Positions 1-8,512 are shown, counted from the stretch's first letter. The stretch: DNA of 64,000 bases from Oscillospiraceae bacterium (GCA_021199795.1 JAJQHJ010000003.1:62001-126000); one strand, 5' to 3'. The notes: generated by a model not told the origin, from the letters alone. Made by a program: numbers and translations.

Positions 1-246
1 CGAAAGCCCGACACCCTGTTCAAGATACCCTATACGGCAGTTCCCGGAAAAGCTGAGCCTGCCCTCGTTTTCAGGGGACGGGTCATAGCCCAGGTGACCT
101 GTGATGATAGAAAGAAGAGTAGTCTTTCCGCAGCCGTTCCTGCCGACAAGACCTATCCTCTCGCCCTCGTTTATAGTGAAGTTTATATCACGTAACAGCG
201 GCTCACCGTTAAAATATTTCCAGATTTTTTCAAGAGAGCAAAGCAT
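1..246 (-). CDS. ABC-F family ATPase, N-terminal fragment
   Basis: The gene starts at 246 on the minus strand and runs off the left edge, so only the first 82 codons are visible. The protein begins [18 protein letters not shown] and contains a Walker A motif GRNGCGKTT near residues 35-43, followed by a segment resembling the YLEQ stretch found after Walker A in ABC-F proteins (Uup/YdiF type). ABC-F proteins are soluble twin-ATPase translation factors that act on the ribosome, not transporters. An AGAGG ribosome binding site lies just upstream. The second ATPase domain and the ABC signature are outside the window, so an ordinary transporter ATPase cannot be fully excluded. Confidence 0.8.
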   Translation of the reverse strand, partial: MLCSLEKIWKYFNGEPLLRDINFTINEGERIGLVGRNGCGKTTLLSIITGHLGYDPSPENEGRLSFSGNCRIGYLEQGVGLS

Positions 247-418
247 ACTTTTTACCTCTGTATTTTGATGAATTTTTGGCTTGCAGTACTAAAGAATCAG
301 CTTGCGCAGCGGATTCAAAAGTGATAAATTGGTATTGTCAGGACGGCAACAGGTGAAAATGCTCTGTGGTCGTCACATTTACAAGGAATTCAACTTATAT
401 ATTTTGGTGTTTCCCCGT

Positions 419-466
419 TCAAAAGAGAAAGCAAGGCAGTCCATTTCAGGGCTGCTTTGCTTTTAT
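419..466 (-). terminator. Intrinsic terminator downstream of araC-type gene
   Basis: A stem of about 14 pairs (428-442 with 449-463, loop ATTTCA, two G-T pairs) is followed on the minus strand by a T-rich run at 426-419. It lies about 15-20 bases beyond the stop of the AraC-family gene. The plus-strand side is also T-rich, so it may act in both directions. Confidence 0.75.
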
Positions 467-481
467 AGTTTTTCGGGGTGG

Positions 482-1357
482 TCAGTCGGCTGTGCTTTCG
501 TCCTTGACCGTTTTCACACTTTTTGCAGGATTCATGAACGATTCGCGATACTGAGTCGGCGGCATCCCCTCAAGCTCCTTGAATCGCCTGTTGAAGCTCC
601 GTACACTCGAAAATCCGCATTCGTATGCAATCTCAGACATCGGCTTGAGTGTGCTTATAAGCATAGTTTTTGCCATGGCAATTCTCTTGGTGCCTATGTA
701 GTGGTTGAGAGTCATGTTGAAGTTCTTTGAGAATACGCTTGAAACGTAGCAGGGGACGATGTTCAAAGCACTCGCTATGCTCTTAAGAGACAAATCAGAG
801 GTGATGTTGTCATCGACATAGGCGAGTAATTTCCTGCATACCTGGTAGCTTGAGAGCCTGTCTTCTCTTTCCTCAAACTCTCCGCCTGAATAGGCGGGCA
901 TCATTCCGGAAAGAAGAACCGACAAAAGCCCTTTCACAACAGTCTTTCCGACGTTGTACTTGTGCGAAAATTCGATAAGAAACGGAATCTGAGCCTGCGC
1001 AAATTCCGGGCATCTGTCCCTGTCCAGAATTACAAATGGAGTTTTCGTGCTTTCAAAGAATGACATGAAATCGAGTAAGAAATCTGTTCCGAATATGAAT
1101 GTGCTGGTCGAGCCGGGAATGGTGTAGTGCATCGAATGAATTGTGTGCGGACATATCAGAACTCCTCCGCCTGTGCTGACAGTGAGCTCTCTTCCGTCAA
1201 CCATGAACATGACCTCGCCGCTTTCGACTATGTCAAGCTCAACCTGACTGTGAAGATGTCCGGAGGTCTTGACATTGTCGCTGGTGTAAGCGACAATCCC
1301 ATATTTCGCTACCTGTTCGTTCCATTCCTCATACTTGAAATTTTCTGTGTCCTTCAT
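482..1357 (-). CDS. AraC family transcriptional regulator
   Basis: A 291-residue regulator with an N-terminal cupin-type sensor domain (about residues 25-140) and a C-terminal pair of AraC helix-turn-helix motifs. The first helix region is LKSIASALNIVPCYVSSVFS and the second contains SEIAYECGFSSVRSFNRRFK, the typical AraC/XylS signature. An in-frame TTG lies upstream at 1426, but that TTG is the -35 box of a good promoter, so I chose the ATG at 1357 (MKDTENFKYEEW) preceded by GGAGGG. It directly follows the uronate isomerase gene on the same strand. By position it may control uronate catabolism, which is inference; the ligand is unknown. Confidence 0.9.
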   Translation of the reverse strand: MKDTENFKYEEWNEQVAKYGIVAYTSDNVKTSGHLHSQVELDIVESGEVMFMVDGRELTVSTGGGVLICPHTIHSMHYTIPGSTSTFIFGTDFLLDFMSFFESTKTPFVILDRDRCPEFAQAQIPFLIEFSHKYNVGKTVVKGLLSVLLSGMMPAYSGGEFEEREDRLSSYQVCRKLLAYVDDNITSDLSLKSIASALNIVPCYVSSVFSKNFNMTLNHYIGTKRIAMAKTMLISTLKPMSEIAYECGFSSVRSFNRRFKELEGMPPTQYRESFMNPAKSVKTVKDESTAD

Positions 1358-1397
1358 AATGTAAATGTTCCCTCCTTGCGGATTTAAGTCAAAGCGT

Positions 1398-1426
1398 ATT
1401 ATATCATAATAAGTCGTCACTTTCAA
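1398..1426 (-). promoter_or_regulatory. Promoter of the araC-type gene
   Basis: On the minus strand TTGAAA (1426-1421) and TATAAT (1403-1398) are separated by 17 bases. It lies immediately after the uxaC stop, so the regulator can be transcribed independently of uxaC. Confidence 0.8.
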
Positions 1427-1444
1427 GTGCCGATTCTGCCAAAA

Positions 1445-2848
1445 TTACATCATCCCAAAGTATCTGGCAGCATTATTATAGCTGATACCCTCGATGATAT
1501 CCTTGAGAGCTTTCTCATCATCCGGGTACTCTCCGCTTTCGACCCAATCACCGACTATGTCGCAAAGGATTCTTCTGAAATATTCATGGCGCGTATAGGA
1601 GAGGAAGCTTCTCGAATCGGTGAGCATTCCAACAAAGTTGCCAAGGAGTGAAAGGCTCGCGAGAGAGCGCATATGGGCATCCATTCCCACCTTTGAATCC
1701 TGGAACCACCATGCCGCACCGTGCTGAATCTTTCCCATAGCTTCAGTTCCCTGGAAGCTGCCGATGATGGTGTCAATCATAGCGTTGTCGCCCGGGTTGA
1801 GGGAATAGACAATAGTCTTCGGAAGCTTGTTCTTAATGTCAAGAGCGTTGAGGAAGCCTGCAAGCTCTTTTGAATTGTCCTTGGTCAGGATGCAGTCAAA
1901 TCCAGTGTCTGCACCGATGGAGTTGAAGAGGCGGGTGTTCGCGCTTCTCTGAACGCCGAAGTGGAGCTGCATGACGATATTCTTCTCGGCATACTGCTCA
2001 CCAAGATAAAGAAGTATGGCAGTCTTATACTTGTCTGCCTCTTCCATAGTTGCCTTTCCTCCGTTCATGACTTTCTGGAAGACCGCCTCAACCTCATCAT
2101 CCGAAGCAGGGGAGTAGACCATATAGTCAATACCGTGGTCGGTAGCCAGGCAACCGTGAGCGATAAAGTGATCAAGCCTCAGCCCCAGAGCTTTCTTTAC
2201 GTCATCAGCAGACTTGATATCAACTCCGGAAGCATCACTGAGCGCATGGATATATTCGTAGAATCCAGCTTTCTCGATGTTCACAGCTTTGTCAGGTCTG
2301 AACGACGGGCAGACTCTGGTTTCAAAACTCTTGTCTGCCGCAATCTTCTCATGCCACTCAAGGCTGTCAATCGGGTCATCTGTGGTGCCGATCATCTTTA
2401 CATTTGAGCGGGAAATAATACCTCTTGCACTCATTTCCGGCTCCTTAAGCTTCTCATTGCAGAGCTTATAGACCTCTTCGGCGGTATCGGCATTCAGGAT
2501 TCCGTCATAGCCGAAATATCTCTTCAGCTCAAGATGAGTCCAGTGATACATAGGGTTCCCAATAGCCTTTGGAAGAGCTTCAGCAAATCTTAAGAACTTT
2601 GTGTAATCATCCGCATCGCCGGTGATCTCATTTTCAGGAGTGCCGTTGGAACGAATCATTCTCCACTTATAGTGGTCTCCACCGAGCCATATCTCGGTTA
2701 TGCTGTCAAACCGCTTGTCCTCGTAAATCTCTTTCGGGCTGATGTGGCAGTGGTAGTCGATGATGGGCATGCTTTCAGCGTAGCTGTGGTAAAGATGCTT
2801 CGCCATTGCAGAATGTAGCATGAAATCTTCGTTAATAAATGTATGCAT
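1445..2848 (-). CDS. uxaC: Uronate isomerase (glucuronate isomerase)
   Basis: A 467-residue protein of the usual UxaC length. UxaC interconverts D-glucuronate with D-fructuronate and D-galacturonate with D-tagaturonate, the first step of intracellular uronate breakdown in the cytoplasm. The start HTFINEDFMLHSAMAKHLYH, the metal-binding DYHCHISP stretch near residue 35 and the block around GAAWWFQDSKVGMDAHM are characteristic of this amidohydrolase-fold family. The ATG at 2848 is preceded by GGAGGAG with 7-base spacing; a longer reading from 2869 lacks this support. No uxaB/uxuA genes are in the window, so the rest of the pathway must be elsewhere. Confidence 0.96.
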   Translation of the reverse strand: MHTFINEDFMLHSAMAKHLYHSYAESMPIIDYHCHISPKEIYEDKRFDSITEIWLGGDHYKWRMIRSNGTPENEITGDADDYTKFLRFAEALPKAIGNPMYHWTHLELKRYFGYDGILNADTAEEVYKLCNEKLKEPEMSARGIISRSNVKMIGTTDDPIDSLEWHEKIAADKSFETRVCPSFRPDKAVNIEKAGFYEYIHALSDASGVDIKSADDVKKALGLRLDHFIAHGCLATDHGIDYMVYSPASDDEVEAVFQKVMNGGKATMEEADKYKTAILLYLGEQYAEKNIVMQLHFGVQRSANTRLFNSIGADTGFDCILTKDNSKELAGFLNALDIKNKLPKTIVYSLNPGDNAMIDTIIGSFQGTEAMGKIQHGAAWWFQDSKVGMDAHMRSLASLSLLGNFVGMLTDSRSFLSYTRHEYFRRILCDIVGDWVESGEYPDDEKALKDIIEGISYNNAARYFGMM

Positions 2849-2883
2849 AAAGAAACTCCTCCGTATCATTTTGTGTTGAGATT

Positions 2884-2912
2884 ATTATACAACAATGTTT
2901 CCGGTCTTTCAA
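2884..2912 (-). promoter_or_regulatory. Promoter of uxaC
   Basis: Minus strand TTGAAA (2912-2907), 17-base spacer, TATAAT (2889-2884). It is divergent from the radC-like promoter at 2933-2961. Confidence 0.85.
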
Positions 2913-2932
2913 TAGTCGAAAAGAAAAAATAG

Positions 2933-2961
2933 TAGACAAAAAGCTGTAAATGCTTTATAAT
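2933..2961 (+). promoter_or_regulatory. Promoter of the radC-like gene
   Basis: TAGACA (2933-2938), 17-base spacer, TATAAT (2956-2961), about 30 bases before the ATG at 2993. Confidence 0.8.
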
Positions 2962-2992
2962 AAAAGGTATCAATAAGTAAGGGGATTCAAAA

Positions 2993-3697
2993 ATGGCAGA
3001 AAATATTCACGCAGGGCATCGTGGGAGACTCAAGGACATCTTCGCATCCGACGGCATAACCGCCCTTACCGACGCGAGAGCACTAGAAATGCTTTTATTC
3101 TATGTAATTCCCAGGTCTGACACCTATCCGCTTGCATGTCGCCTTGTAGATACATTCGGAAGCCTCCGGGCTGTACTTTCAGCAACCCCTGAGGAGCTGA
3201 AAACGGTCAACGGCTTCGGGGACAGTGCAGTATTGTTCCTCAATTTTGTTCACCAGCTTTATGAGCGTCTTGCTGAGGATGAGCTGCGCCAGTATCAGAC
3301 TCCCGAGGAAATGAGATATAATTCTCCGGAGGATCTTTGCAAATACTTCACTGACAAGCTTTCCCGGTGTCCGATAGAGCAGGCGTGGCTTGTCTGCTTT
3401 GACAAGGACATGTACTTAAAACGTGCCTATCTTCTGGGAGAGGGCACCGAGACCACAGTTGCGTTCAGCCTTGAGAATGTGCTGAAATTTGTCCGCGATT
3501 CCGGCTGTAATGTCTGCGCCCTTGGTCACAATCACCCGATAGAGGGCTCCGAGCCGTCAAATCTCGACCGTGCCTCCACCTTGCAGCTGAAAGCCCGGCT
3601 CAAGCAGGAGGGTGTAACCCTTATGGAACATGTTATTGTCGGCGTGGACAGTACCTCCTGCATCATCACCGATGCAATCGAGCAGATGCTCCGCTGA
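2993..3697 (+). CDS. radC: RadC family JAB-domain protein
   Basis: A 234-residue protein with an N-terminal helix-hairpin-helix-like region (about 1-90) and a C-terminal JAB/MPN domain. The metalloprotease motif reads GHNHPIEGSEPSNLD, matching the H-x-H-x(10)-D zinc-binding pattern (JAMM) of the RadC/UPF0758 family. The historical 'DNA repair protein' label is poorly supported and the biochemical role is unknown. It is transcribed alone from its own promoter and ends at a terminator. Confidence 0.9.
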   Translation: MAENIHAGHRGRLKDIFASDGITALTDARALEMLLFYVIPRSDTYPLACRLVDTFGSLRAVLSATPEELKTVNGFGDSAVLFLNFVHQLYERLAEDELRQYQTPEEMRYNSPEDLCKYFTDKLSRCPIEQAWLVCFDKDMYLKRAYLLGEGTETTVAFSLENVLKFVRDSGCNVCALGHNHPIEGSEPSNLDRASTLQLKARLKQEGVTLMEHVIVGVDSTSCIITDAIEQMLR

Positions 3698-3710
3698 ATT
3701 TACGCTGGAT

Positions 3711-3743
3711 CAAGCCCGCAAGCTGCCGGGCTTGTTTTTGTTC
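3711..3743 (+). terminator. Intrinsic terminator after radC-like gene
   Basis: CAAGCCCG (3711-3718) pairs with CGGGCTTG (3727-3734), followed by a T-rich tract. Confidence 0.85.
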
Positions 3744-3786
3744 CGGGAAAACCGAAAAATTTTTAGCAGATTCTTAGATTTTAGTA

Positions 3787-3840
3787 TTGACAAACGCTTT
3801 GAAATGGTGTAGAATGTAAGCATAGTGATCACTATACTTA
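3787..3840 (+). promoter_or_regulatory. Promoter and palindromic operator of the blaI-type cluster
   Basis: TTGACA (3787-3792), 17-base spacer and TAGAAT (3810-3815) form a strong promoter. Immediately downstream, 3817-3840 is a 24-base dyad: a perfect 14-base core ATAGTGATCACTAT flanked by TAAG and CTTA arms. It covers the expected transcription start, where a BlaI-type dimer would block transcription. That the adjacent BlaI protein binds here is inference from position and symmetry. Confidence 0.8.
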
Positions 3841-3870
3841 TAGAATCTTTCTTTTCTGGAGGAATTTACA

Positions 3871-4227
3871 ATGGTTAGATTTACAGATGCAGAACTCAAG
3901 GTTATGAATGTTATCTGGCATGATGGCGACTGCCCCGCAACTCACATTGCTGATGTTTTGGCGGAATCCACCGGCTGGCATATCAACACTACCTACACCA
4001 TCATTCACAAGTGCATTGAAAAGGGTGCCATTGAGAGGCAGAATCCTAAGTTCATCTGCCACGCCAAGGTTTCCCAGGAGGAAGCCCAGACTGACATGAC
4101 CCAGGATCTCGTCAACAAGCTTTATGACGGCTCGAAGAACAGCCTCTTTGCAGCTCTCTTAGGCAAGGACACCTTAAGCGATGAGCAGATCGCGAAGCTC
4201 CGTGACATAGTCTCGGAAATGGAATAA
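3871..4227 (+). CDS. BlaI/MecI family transcriptional repressor
   Basis: A 118-residue winged-helix repressor of the penicillinase repressor family. It starts MVRFTDAELKVMNVIW, continues with the recognition region TTYTIIHKCIEKGAIER, and ends in a dimerisation segment. Family members bind operator dyads as dimers and are inactivated when a partner M56 protease is activated. Its stop overlaps the start of the first M56 gene by one base, so the two are translationally coupled. A perfect dyad sits over its own promoter. The ligand is probably not a beta-lactam, because neither linked M56 protein has a penicillin-binding sensor. Confidence 0.93.
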   Translation: MVRFTDAELKVMNVIWHDGDCPATHIADVLAESTGWHINTTYTIIHKCIEKGAIERQNPKFICHAKVSQEEAQTDMTQDLVNKLYDGSKNSLFAALLGKDTLSDEQIAKLRDIVSEME

Positions 4228-5642
4228 TGACCCTCATTGAAATGACCCTATCGGGAGGAATCCTGATTATTCTCGTCCTCCTGATAAGGGCAATTTTCCT
4301 GAATCGATTACCAAAAACTGCGTTTATCGTGATGTGGGCGGTGGTTTTGTTGCGTCTTCTGGTGCCGGTCAGCTTTGTGGAGCTCTTAAGCCCGACCGAG
4401 GCTGAAGCCATAGTCTATGATAACATCATCCTAGCCGAAGAAACTGAGTCTTCCCCGAACATTACAGCTGTCAAGGAGACATACACTTTCGAGGATGTCG
4501 TCGCCACAGCAGAAGCCTCCAACCAGGCAGACGTGCTAAGAATAATCTGGCTCACAGGAGCAATCCTCTGCGCCATAATTCTCACCACACTCTACATACT
4601 CAATATCCGCAGATTCAAGCGTTCTGAGAACCTGGAAAGCGACTTCATATCATCATTCCAGAGCTCAAATAAGCTGAGGCGCACCGTCACAGTCAGACTG
4701 AGTGACAAGACTACCACGCCTCTGACCTATGGCATAATCCACCCGGTAATTCTACTGCCGATGGGAATGGACTTGTCTGACCAGAAGCAGCTCAAGTATG
4801 TCCTCATGCACGAATACATCCACATCCGCAAGCTCGACAATCTGCTGAAAGGCATTTCCAGTCTCGCGGTGTGCATTCACTGGTTCAACCCGCTTGTGTG
4901 GGTGATGAACAGATTTCTATCAAGAGATATCGAGCTCAGGTGTGATGAAGCCCTGCTCAGGCAATGTAATACTGATTGCAGAGCGGATTATGCTTTGACG
5001 CTGATTGACTTGGAAGACAAACGCCGCGGTTATGCATTCGGTACAGCCTTTGCAAAAGAGCCAGCGGAGGAGCGTGTAACGGCAATAATGAAGTTCAAAC
5101 CGGCTTCAATTTGCAGTATTGCTATAGCCGCAGTCCTGATTATAGCCATAGTAGCCCTTGCATTTACCGGCAGCTTCGTTGTCTCCGACAAAATCACCAA
5201 TACAGAAATTGTCTCGCTTATAGATGACTATTTCGAGTGGGTATACTTTGCAAAGTTCTCAGCTCCGGAGGTCGACCAGACCGACAGTTATGTAGTAGCT
5301 GGAACAACTTATTATCGTGTTCTGGATGAAGATTTCGATACTTGGGACGAGGTCGTGGGCTATGCCTCAGGTATTTTCTGCGGAGAAATGGCTGCATATG
5401 AAGACGGCGGGGAATGGGCAGGCTTTATCAGCGTAGACGGTGCGGTCTACTGCTGTAATACCGCCAGTCCGAACGGAGATTATCCCTACACCGACGAATA
5501 CTCTTACGAAATCCTGAGAAATACCGATGGCAGAGCCCTTATCAGCGTTGACAATCCGAGCTCAACCGGCGAGAGCCAATACCACAACGTCTTCACTTTC
5601 TCGCTTACTGAGAACGGCTGGCGCATCGGTGTCGATTACTAA
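4227..5642 (+). CDS. BlaR1/MecR1-type M56 membrane metalloprotease with novel ectodomain
   Basis: A 471-residue sensor-protease. Several membrane segments (about residues 1-55 and 105-130) precede the cytoplasmic gluzincin domain with the zinc motif HEYIH at residues 195-199 and a downstream RDIELRCDEALL block. A further membrane helix near residues 290-315 is followed by an external domain (about 320-471). In BlaR1 that position holds a beta-lactam-binding domain with SxxK; here it is an unrelated domain rich in Asp, Glu and aromatic residues. The external domain resembles the free lipoprotein encoded next (TWDE, CGE and LTENGWR/LTDDGWR landmarks). Presumably the protease cleaves or inactivates the coupled BlaI repressor on sensing an unknown signal. 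Confidence 0.88.
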   Translation: MTLIEMTLSGGILIILVLLIRAIFLNRLPKTAFIVMWAVVLLRLLVPVSFVELLSPTEAEAIVYDNIILAEETESSPNITAVKETYTFEDVVATAEASNQADVLRIIWLTGAILCAIILTTLYILNIRRFKRSENLESDFISSFQSSNKLRRTVTVRLSDKTTTPLTYGIIHPVILLPMGMDLSDQKQLKYVLMHEYIHIRKLDNLLKGISSLAVCIHWFNPLVWVMNRFLSRDIELRCDEALLRQCNTDCRADYALTLIDLEDKRRGYAFGTAFAKEPAEERVTAIMKFKPASICSIAIAAVLIIAIVALAFTGSFVVSDKITNTEIVSLIDDYFEWVYFAKFSAPEVDQTDSYVVAGTTYYRVLDEDFDTWDEVVGYASGIFCGEMAAYEDGGEWAGFISVDGAVYCCNTASPNGDYPYTDEYSYEILRNTDGRALISVDNPSSTGESQYHNVFTFSLTENGWRIGVDY

Positions 5643-5660
5643 AAGAAAGAAGGAATCATT

Positions 5661-6179
5661 ATGAAGAAACTGTTTTGTATTCTCCTGAGCCTCACAATGC
5701 TTTTAACCCTCTGCTCCTGTGGAGCGACCGAAGAATCAACCATCACCGACGAGGAGATAGTTGCTCTCATAGATGGCGATATCCAGATTGGCAAGTACCT
5801 CTACACCGAACCGGTAGACATCGACTGGAACGCCCAGCTTGAATATGAGGGCAAAGTTGTATATCCGTCCTGTGAAGACGGTTTGGAAACATGGGACGAG
5901 TGGGAAGCCTACATTCGCTCGATTTATTGCGGAGAATGGGCGGAATATGCCCTCAGCGATGAAATCTATGTAAACGTAGATGGCAAGCTCTGCAGTTATT
6001 CCGACGGTGGCATGGGTTATGATCTGACAGACGACTATGTCTATGAGGTTCTTGAAAACTCCGACGGAACGGCAAAAGTCAAAGTCACCAACCCCGGTAT
6101 TGACGGCGACTTTGCACAGGAGTACACTCTTATAATGACCCTCACCGACGACGGCTGGCGCGTCAGTGGACGGGAATAA
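5661..6179 (+). CDS. Lipoprotein related to the M56 ectodomain
   Basis: A 172-residue predicted lipoprotein with a signal peptide and lipobox ending LCSC at about residue 20. The mature part aligns over its length with the external domain of the preceding M56 protein: both have EIV(A/S)LID near the start, (E/D)TWDE, an (I/Y)CGE stretch, a DEYSYEIL/DDYVYEVL segment and an ending DGWR/NGWR. It therefore looks like a soluble membrane-anchored copy of the sensor domain, perhaps a ligand-binding partner or competitor. The GGAG-like site and spacing place it in the same operon. I do not recognise a named family. Confidence 0.8.
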   Translation: MKKLFCILLSLTMLLTLCSCGATEESTITDEEIVALIDGDIQIGKYLYTEPVDIDWNAQLEYEGKVVYPSCEDGLETWDEWEAYIRSIYCGEWAEYALSDEIYVNVDGKLCSYSDGGMGYDLTDDYVYEVLENSDGTAKVKVTNPGIDGDFAQEYTLIMTLTDDGWRVSGRE

Positions 6180-6194
6180 AGGAGAAACAAACAC

Positions 6195-7895
6195 ATGGCA
6201 ATCCTCCTCGAAATGACTTTGACGGGTGGAGTACTGATACTGTTGGTGCTCCTCCTGCGGACAATACTTCTGAACCGTCTTCCGAAAACGGCTTTTATCG
6301 TGATGTGGGCGGTGGTGCTGCTGAGGCTCTTGGTTCCTGTGAGCTTCTTTGGAACGACTGCAGCCACCACGGATGAAGCCTCAGATGGTTACACCATCGA
6401 AGCTGTCGCCCACACAGAGACAGAATCCGTAGCTTCAAGTGAAGTCGTAGTGCTCGACAGCTATGAGACCGAATCGGAAGCGGTTACTGAGACCTCAAGG
6501 CAGGTCAATGTATTCAGAATAGTCTGGCTCACAGGTGCGACTATCTGTGCTGCGGTTCTTGTGCTCTCATATATCCTGAGCTTCCGTAGATTCAGTAGAT
6601 CTGAGAATCTGAAATCTGGCTTTATAGCCTCTTTCCAGAGCTCAAATAAGCTGAGACGCACCGTCACAATCAAACTGAGCGACAAGACCACAACGCCACT
6701 GACCTACGGCATAATCCACCCGGTAATTCTGTTGCCGATGGGCATGGATCTGAGTGATCAGAAGCAACTCAAGTATGTTCTCATGCATGAATACATCCAC
6801 ATCCGCAAGCTGGATAATCTCTTAAAAGGCATTTCAAGTGTCGCAGTGTGCATTCATTGGTTCAATCCGCTTGTGTGGGTGATGAATAAGTTTTTATCGA
6901 GAGACATTGAGCTCAGGTGCGATGAAACGCTCCTGAAGCATTGTGAGGGGGATTGCCGGGCTGAGTACGCGCTTACTCTCATTGACCTTGAGGATAAACG
7001 GAGGAGAAGCTTTGCAGTGGGAACAGCTTTCGCCAAGCAACCAGCCGAGGAGCGAATCACTGCCATCATGAAATACCGCAAGGCAACGCCGCTGTCTGCC
7101 GTAGCAATGGTTCTCTGCATAACCATGCTCTGTGCGGCATTCGTCGGCTGTGGAGCAGTCGGAACCGCTGAAACTGCAACCAAAACATCAGACACCGAAA
7201 CCGAGCTTTCAGCTGTCGCCACCGCCACATCAGTAGCTTCGGCAACAGCAGAAACTATTTCCGAAGCTTCAGCCGGCTCCACCACTATTCTGAGCTCCAA
7301 AACCGATACGCTGAACGTCAACGTCAATGCACTTATTTCAGCAAATGTTGAGGACTGCGACTTTGAAAGCATAGAGCACACGACAACTCTTCCCGACGGC
7401 TTGTATTTCAAGGACGGTATCCTTTATAACGCTGACGGAGGAATAGAGGGCAAATTGAAGTCTGGCGATGAGAATATGGTAATCAACGGCACCGGTGATG
7501 CCGCGGAGGGCTATATGTTTGTCATAATTGATCTCAAGGTTAATAGCTCAGACTCGTCTGATTCGGACGAATCTGATGAATCTTCTGAAAAAACCACGGA
7601 GAAATATGTCTTTGATGAAGAGGCAAACAGCTATACTTTCTACATCGACAACTACACAGCATGTTATCCGATATATGAAAGTGTATCGCTGACGGATTCA
7701 AATTCTGTGACGGTATATCACTTGACAAGTCAGACCGATTCAAGCACTATAGAAGTAGAGGTGGAATCGGGAGATATTACTTACACATATAATCACTATA
7801 CTTCGGATGACTCATCCCTGAGTATTAGAGTGATATATGTCGTTCCCGAGGATTCTACGAATATCTGCCTGTATTTCAGCGATCGTTATAGATAA
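6195..7895 (+). CDS. Second BlaR1/MecR1-type M56 membrane protease
   Basis: A 566-residue paralogue of the protein encoded at 4227-5642; the N-terminal 300 residues are nearly superimposable (NRLPKTAFIVMWAVVLLRLL and GIIHPVILLPMGMDLSDQKQ blocks), with HEYIH at residues 198-202. After a hydrophobic segment the external part differs completely: a Thr/Ser/Ala-rich linker, then an unrecognised domain with an SSDSSDSDESDESSEK low-complexity stretch. An AAFVGCG sequence after that helix resembles a lipobox but is internal. It has no BlaI of its own, so both M56 proteins may report to the single repressor. Confidence 0.86.
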   Translation: MAILLEMTLTGGVLILLVLLLRTILLNRLPKTAFIVMWAVVLLRLLVPVSFFGTTAATTDEASDGYTIEAVAHTETESVASSEVVVLDSYETESEAVTETSRQVNVFRIVWLTGATICAAVLVLSYILSFRRFSRSENLKSGFIASFQSSNKLRRTVTIKLSDKTTTPLTYGIIHPVILLPMGMDLSDQKQLKYVLMHEYIHIRKLDNLLKGISSVAVCIHWFNPLVWVMNKFLSRDIELRCDETLLKHCEGDCRAEYALTLIDLEDKRRRSFAVGTAFAKQPAEERITAIMKYRKATPLSAVAMVLCITMLCAAFVGCGAVGTAETATKTSDTETELSAVATATSVASATAETISEASAGSTTILSSKTDTLNVNVNALISANVEDCDFESIEHTTTLPDGLYFKDGILYNADGGIEGKLKSGDENMVINGTGDAAEGYMFVIIDLKVNSSDSSDSDESDESSEKTTEKYVFDEEANSYTFYIDNYTACYPIYESVSLTDSNSVTVYHLTSQTDSSTIEVEVESGDITYTYNHYTSDDSSLSIRVIYVVPEDSTNICLYFSDRYR

Positions 7896-8284
7896 GATGG
7901 ATATAATGCATAATTTCTGAGCCTTAGAAAGCTTGAAATTTGTCGAGATATACAAAGTTGCGCTTTTTCTTCAAAAATCCTGTCACCAACGGCACCAAAA
8001 AAGCGTCTATACTAGTGAGAACACATGAGAAAAAGGAGAAATTTAATCTTATACCACCGCATGTTCCGGCATGGGGCTCCCGTGCCGGAACGTACCTCCA
8101 ATCAAAATAAAGCTATCTCCTTCACGTTTATGCCGACCTGACTCCACCGCCCACCCGGGCGGCTGGCAAGGGCGGCTTTTTTGCGCCTGCAAAAGTGCAT
8201 CTCAGTAACATCATTTCACCTTGTCTCATACTATAAACAGAGGCTCGCCTTTGCGGGCTTCAAGTAAGAATAAGGAGATACAAG
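7896..8284 (+). promoter_or_regulatory. Structured 389-base region upstream of cotJ
   Basis: No convincing gene is present. Three structures are visible: a 13-pair hairpin with a 3-base loop at 8063-8091; an element where CCGCCC (8147-8152) can pair with either of two GGGCGG copies (8157-8162 or 8170-8175), the second followed by TTTTTT (8177-8182); and a weaker hairpin at about 8239-8261 just before the cotJA ribosome binding site. CATACTATA at about 8227-8235 resembles the -10 box of sporulation sigma factors (sigma-E CATACAAT, sigma-K CATANNNTA). The role of the structures is unknown. Confidence 0.55.
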
Positions 8285-8512
8285 ATGAAACTTACTAATA
8301 TACTCAGCACTTCCGATTGCTGTGATGCTTCCGACAGCCCGTCTCTTGACTGCAAACAGCCGACTACGTCTCTGCCTGCAAGCACGCCGATAGGAATGCT
8401 CTATGTGCCTTACCAGTCCTGGCAAAAGGTTTATGAGCCGCAGGTCGGACTGCCGAGAGGCACCATTTTTGAAGAGCTTGACAAGCCGTTTATAGGGGAG
8501 AGAACGATATGA
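8285..8512 (+). CDS. cotJA: Spore coat associated protein CotJA
   Basis: A 75-residue protein. Its C-terminal half contains the CotJA signature, with IGMLYVPYQSWQKVYEP followed by GLPRGTIFEELDKPF. CotJA is a small protein of the cotJ operon, made in the mother cell and incorporated into the spore coat. It has an AAGGAG site just upstream, and its last 4 bases overlap the cotJB start (ATGA). In Bacillus the operon depends on sigma-E; a possible -10 box is visible about 55 bases upstream. Confidence 0.92.
   Translation: MKLTNILSTSDCCDASDSPSLDCKQPTTSLPASTPIGMLYVPYQSWQKVYEPQVGLPRGTIFEELDKPFIGERTI

Noticed and set aside
1358-1426. Extended AraC N-terminus from TTG at 1426
   Set aside because: The TTG is the -35 box (TTGAAA-17-TATAAT) of the gene's promoter, so the extension would not be transcribed.
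4227-7895. Beta-lactam resistance sensor (BlaR1/MecR1)
   Set aside because: The M56 and BlaI parts match, but neither external domain has the SxxK/KTG penicillin-binding motifs and no beta-lactamase gene is linked.
8025-8141. Possible 38-codon ORF starting ATG at 8025
   Set aside because: No ribosome binding site at usable distance, and the frame runs through the strong hairpin at 8063-8091; more likely non-coding.
8147-8182. Terminator for the second M56 gene
   Set aside because: It is about 250 bases past the stop and has two competing partners; kept only as part of the cotJ leader region.
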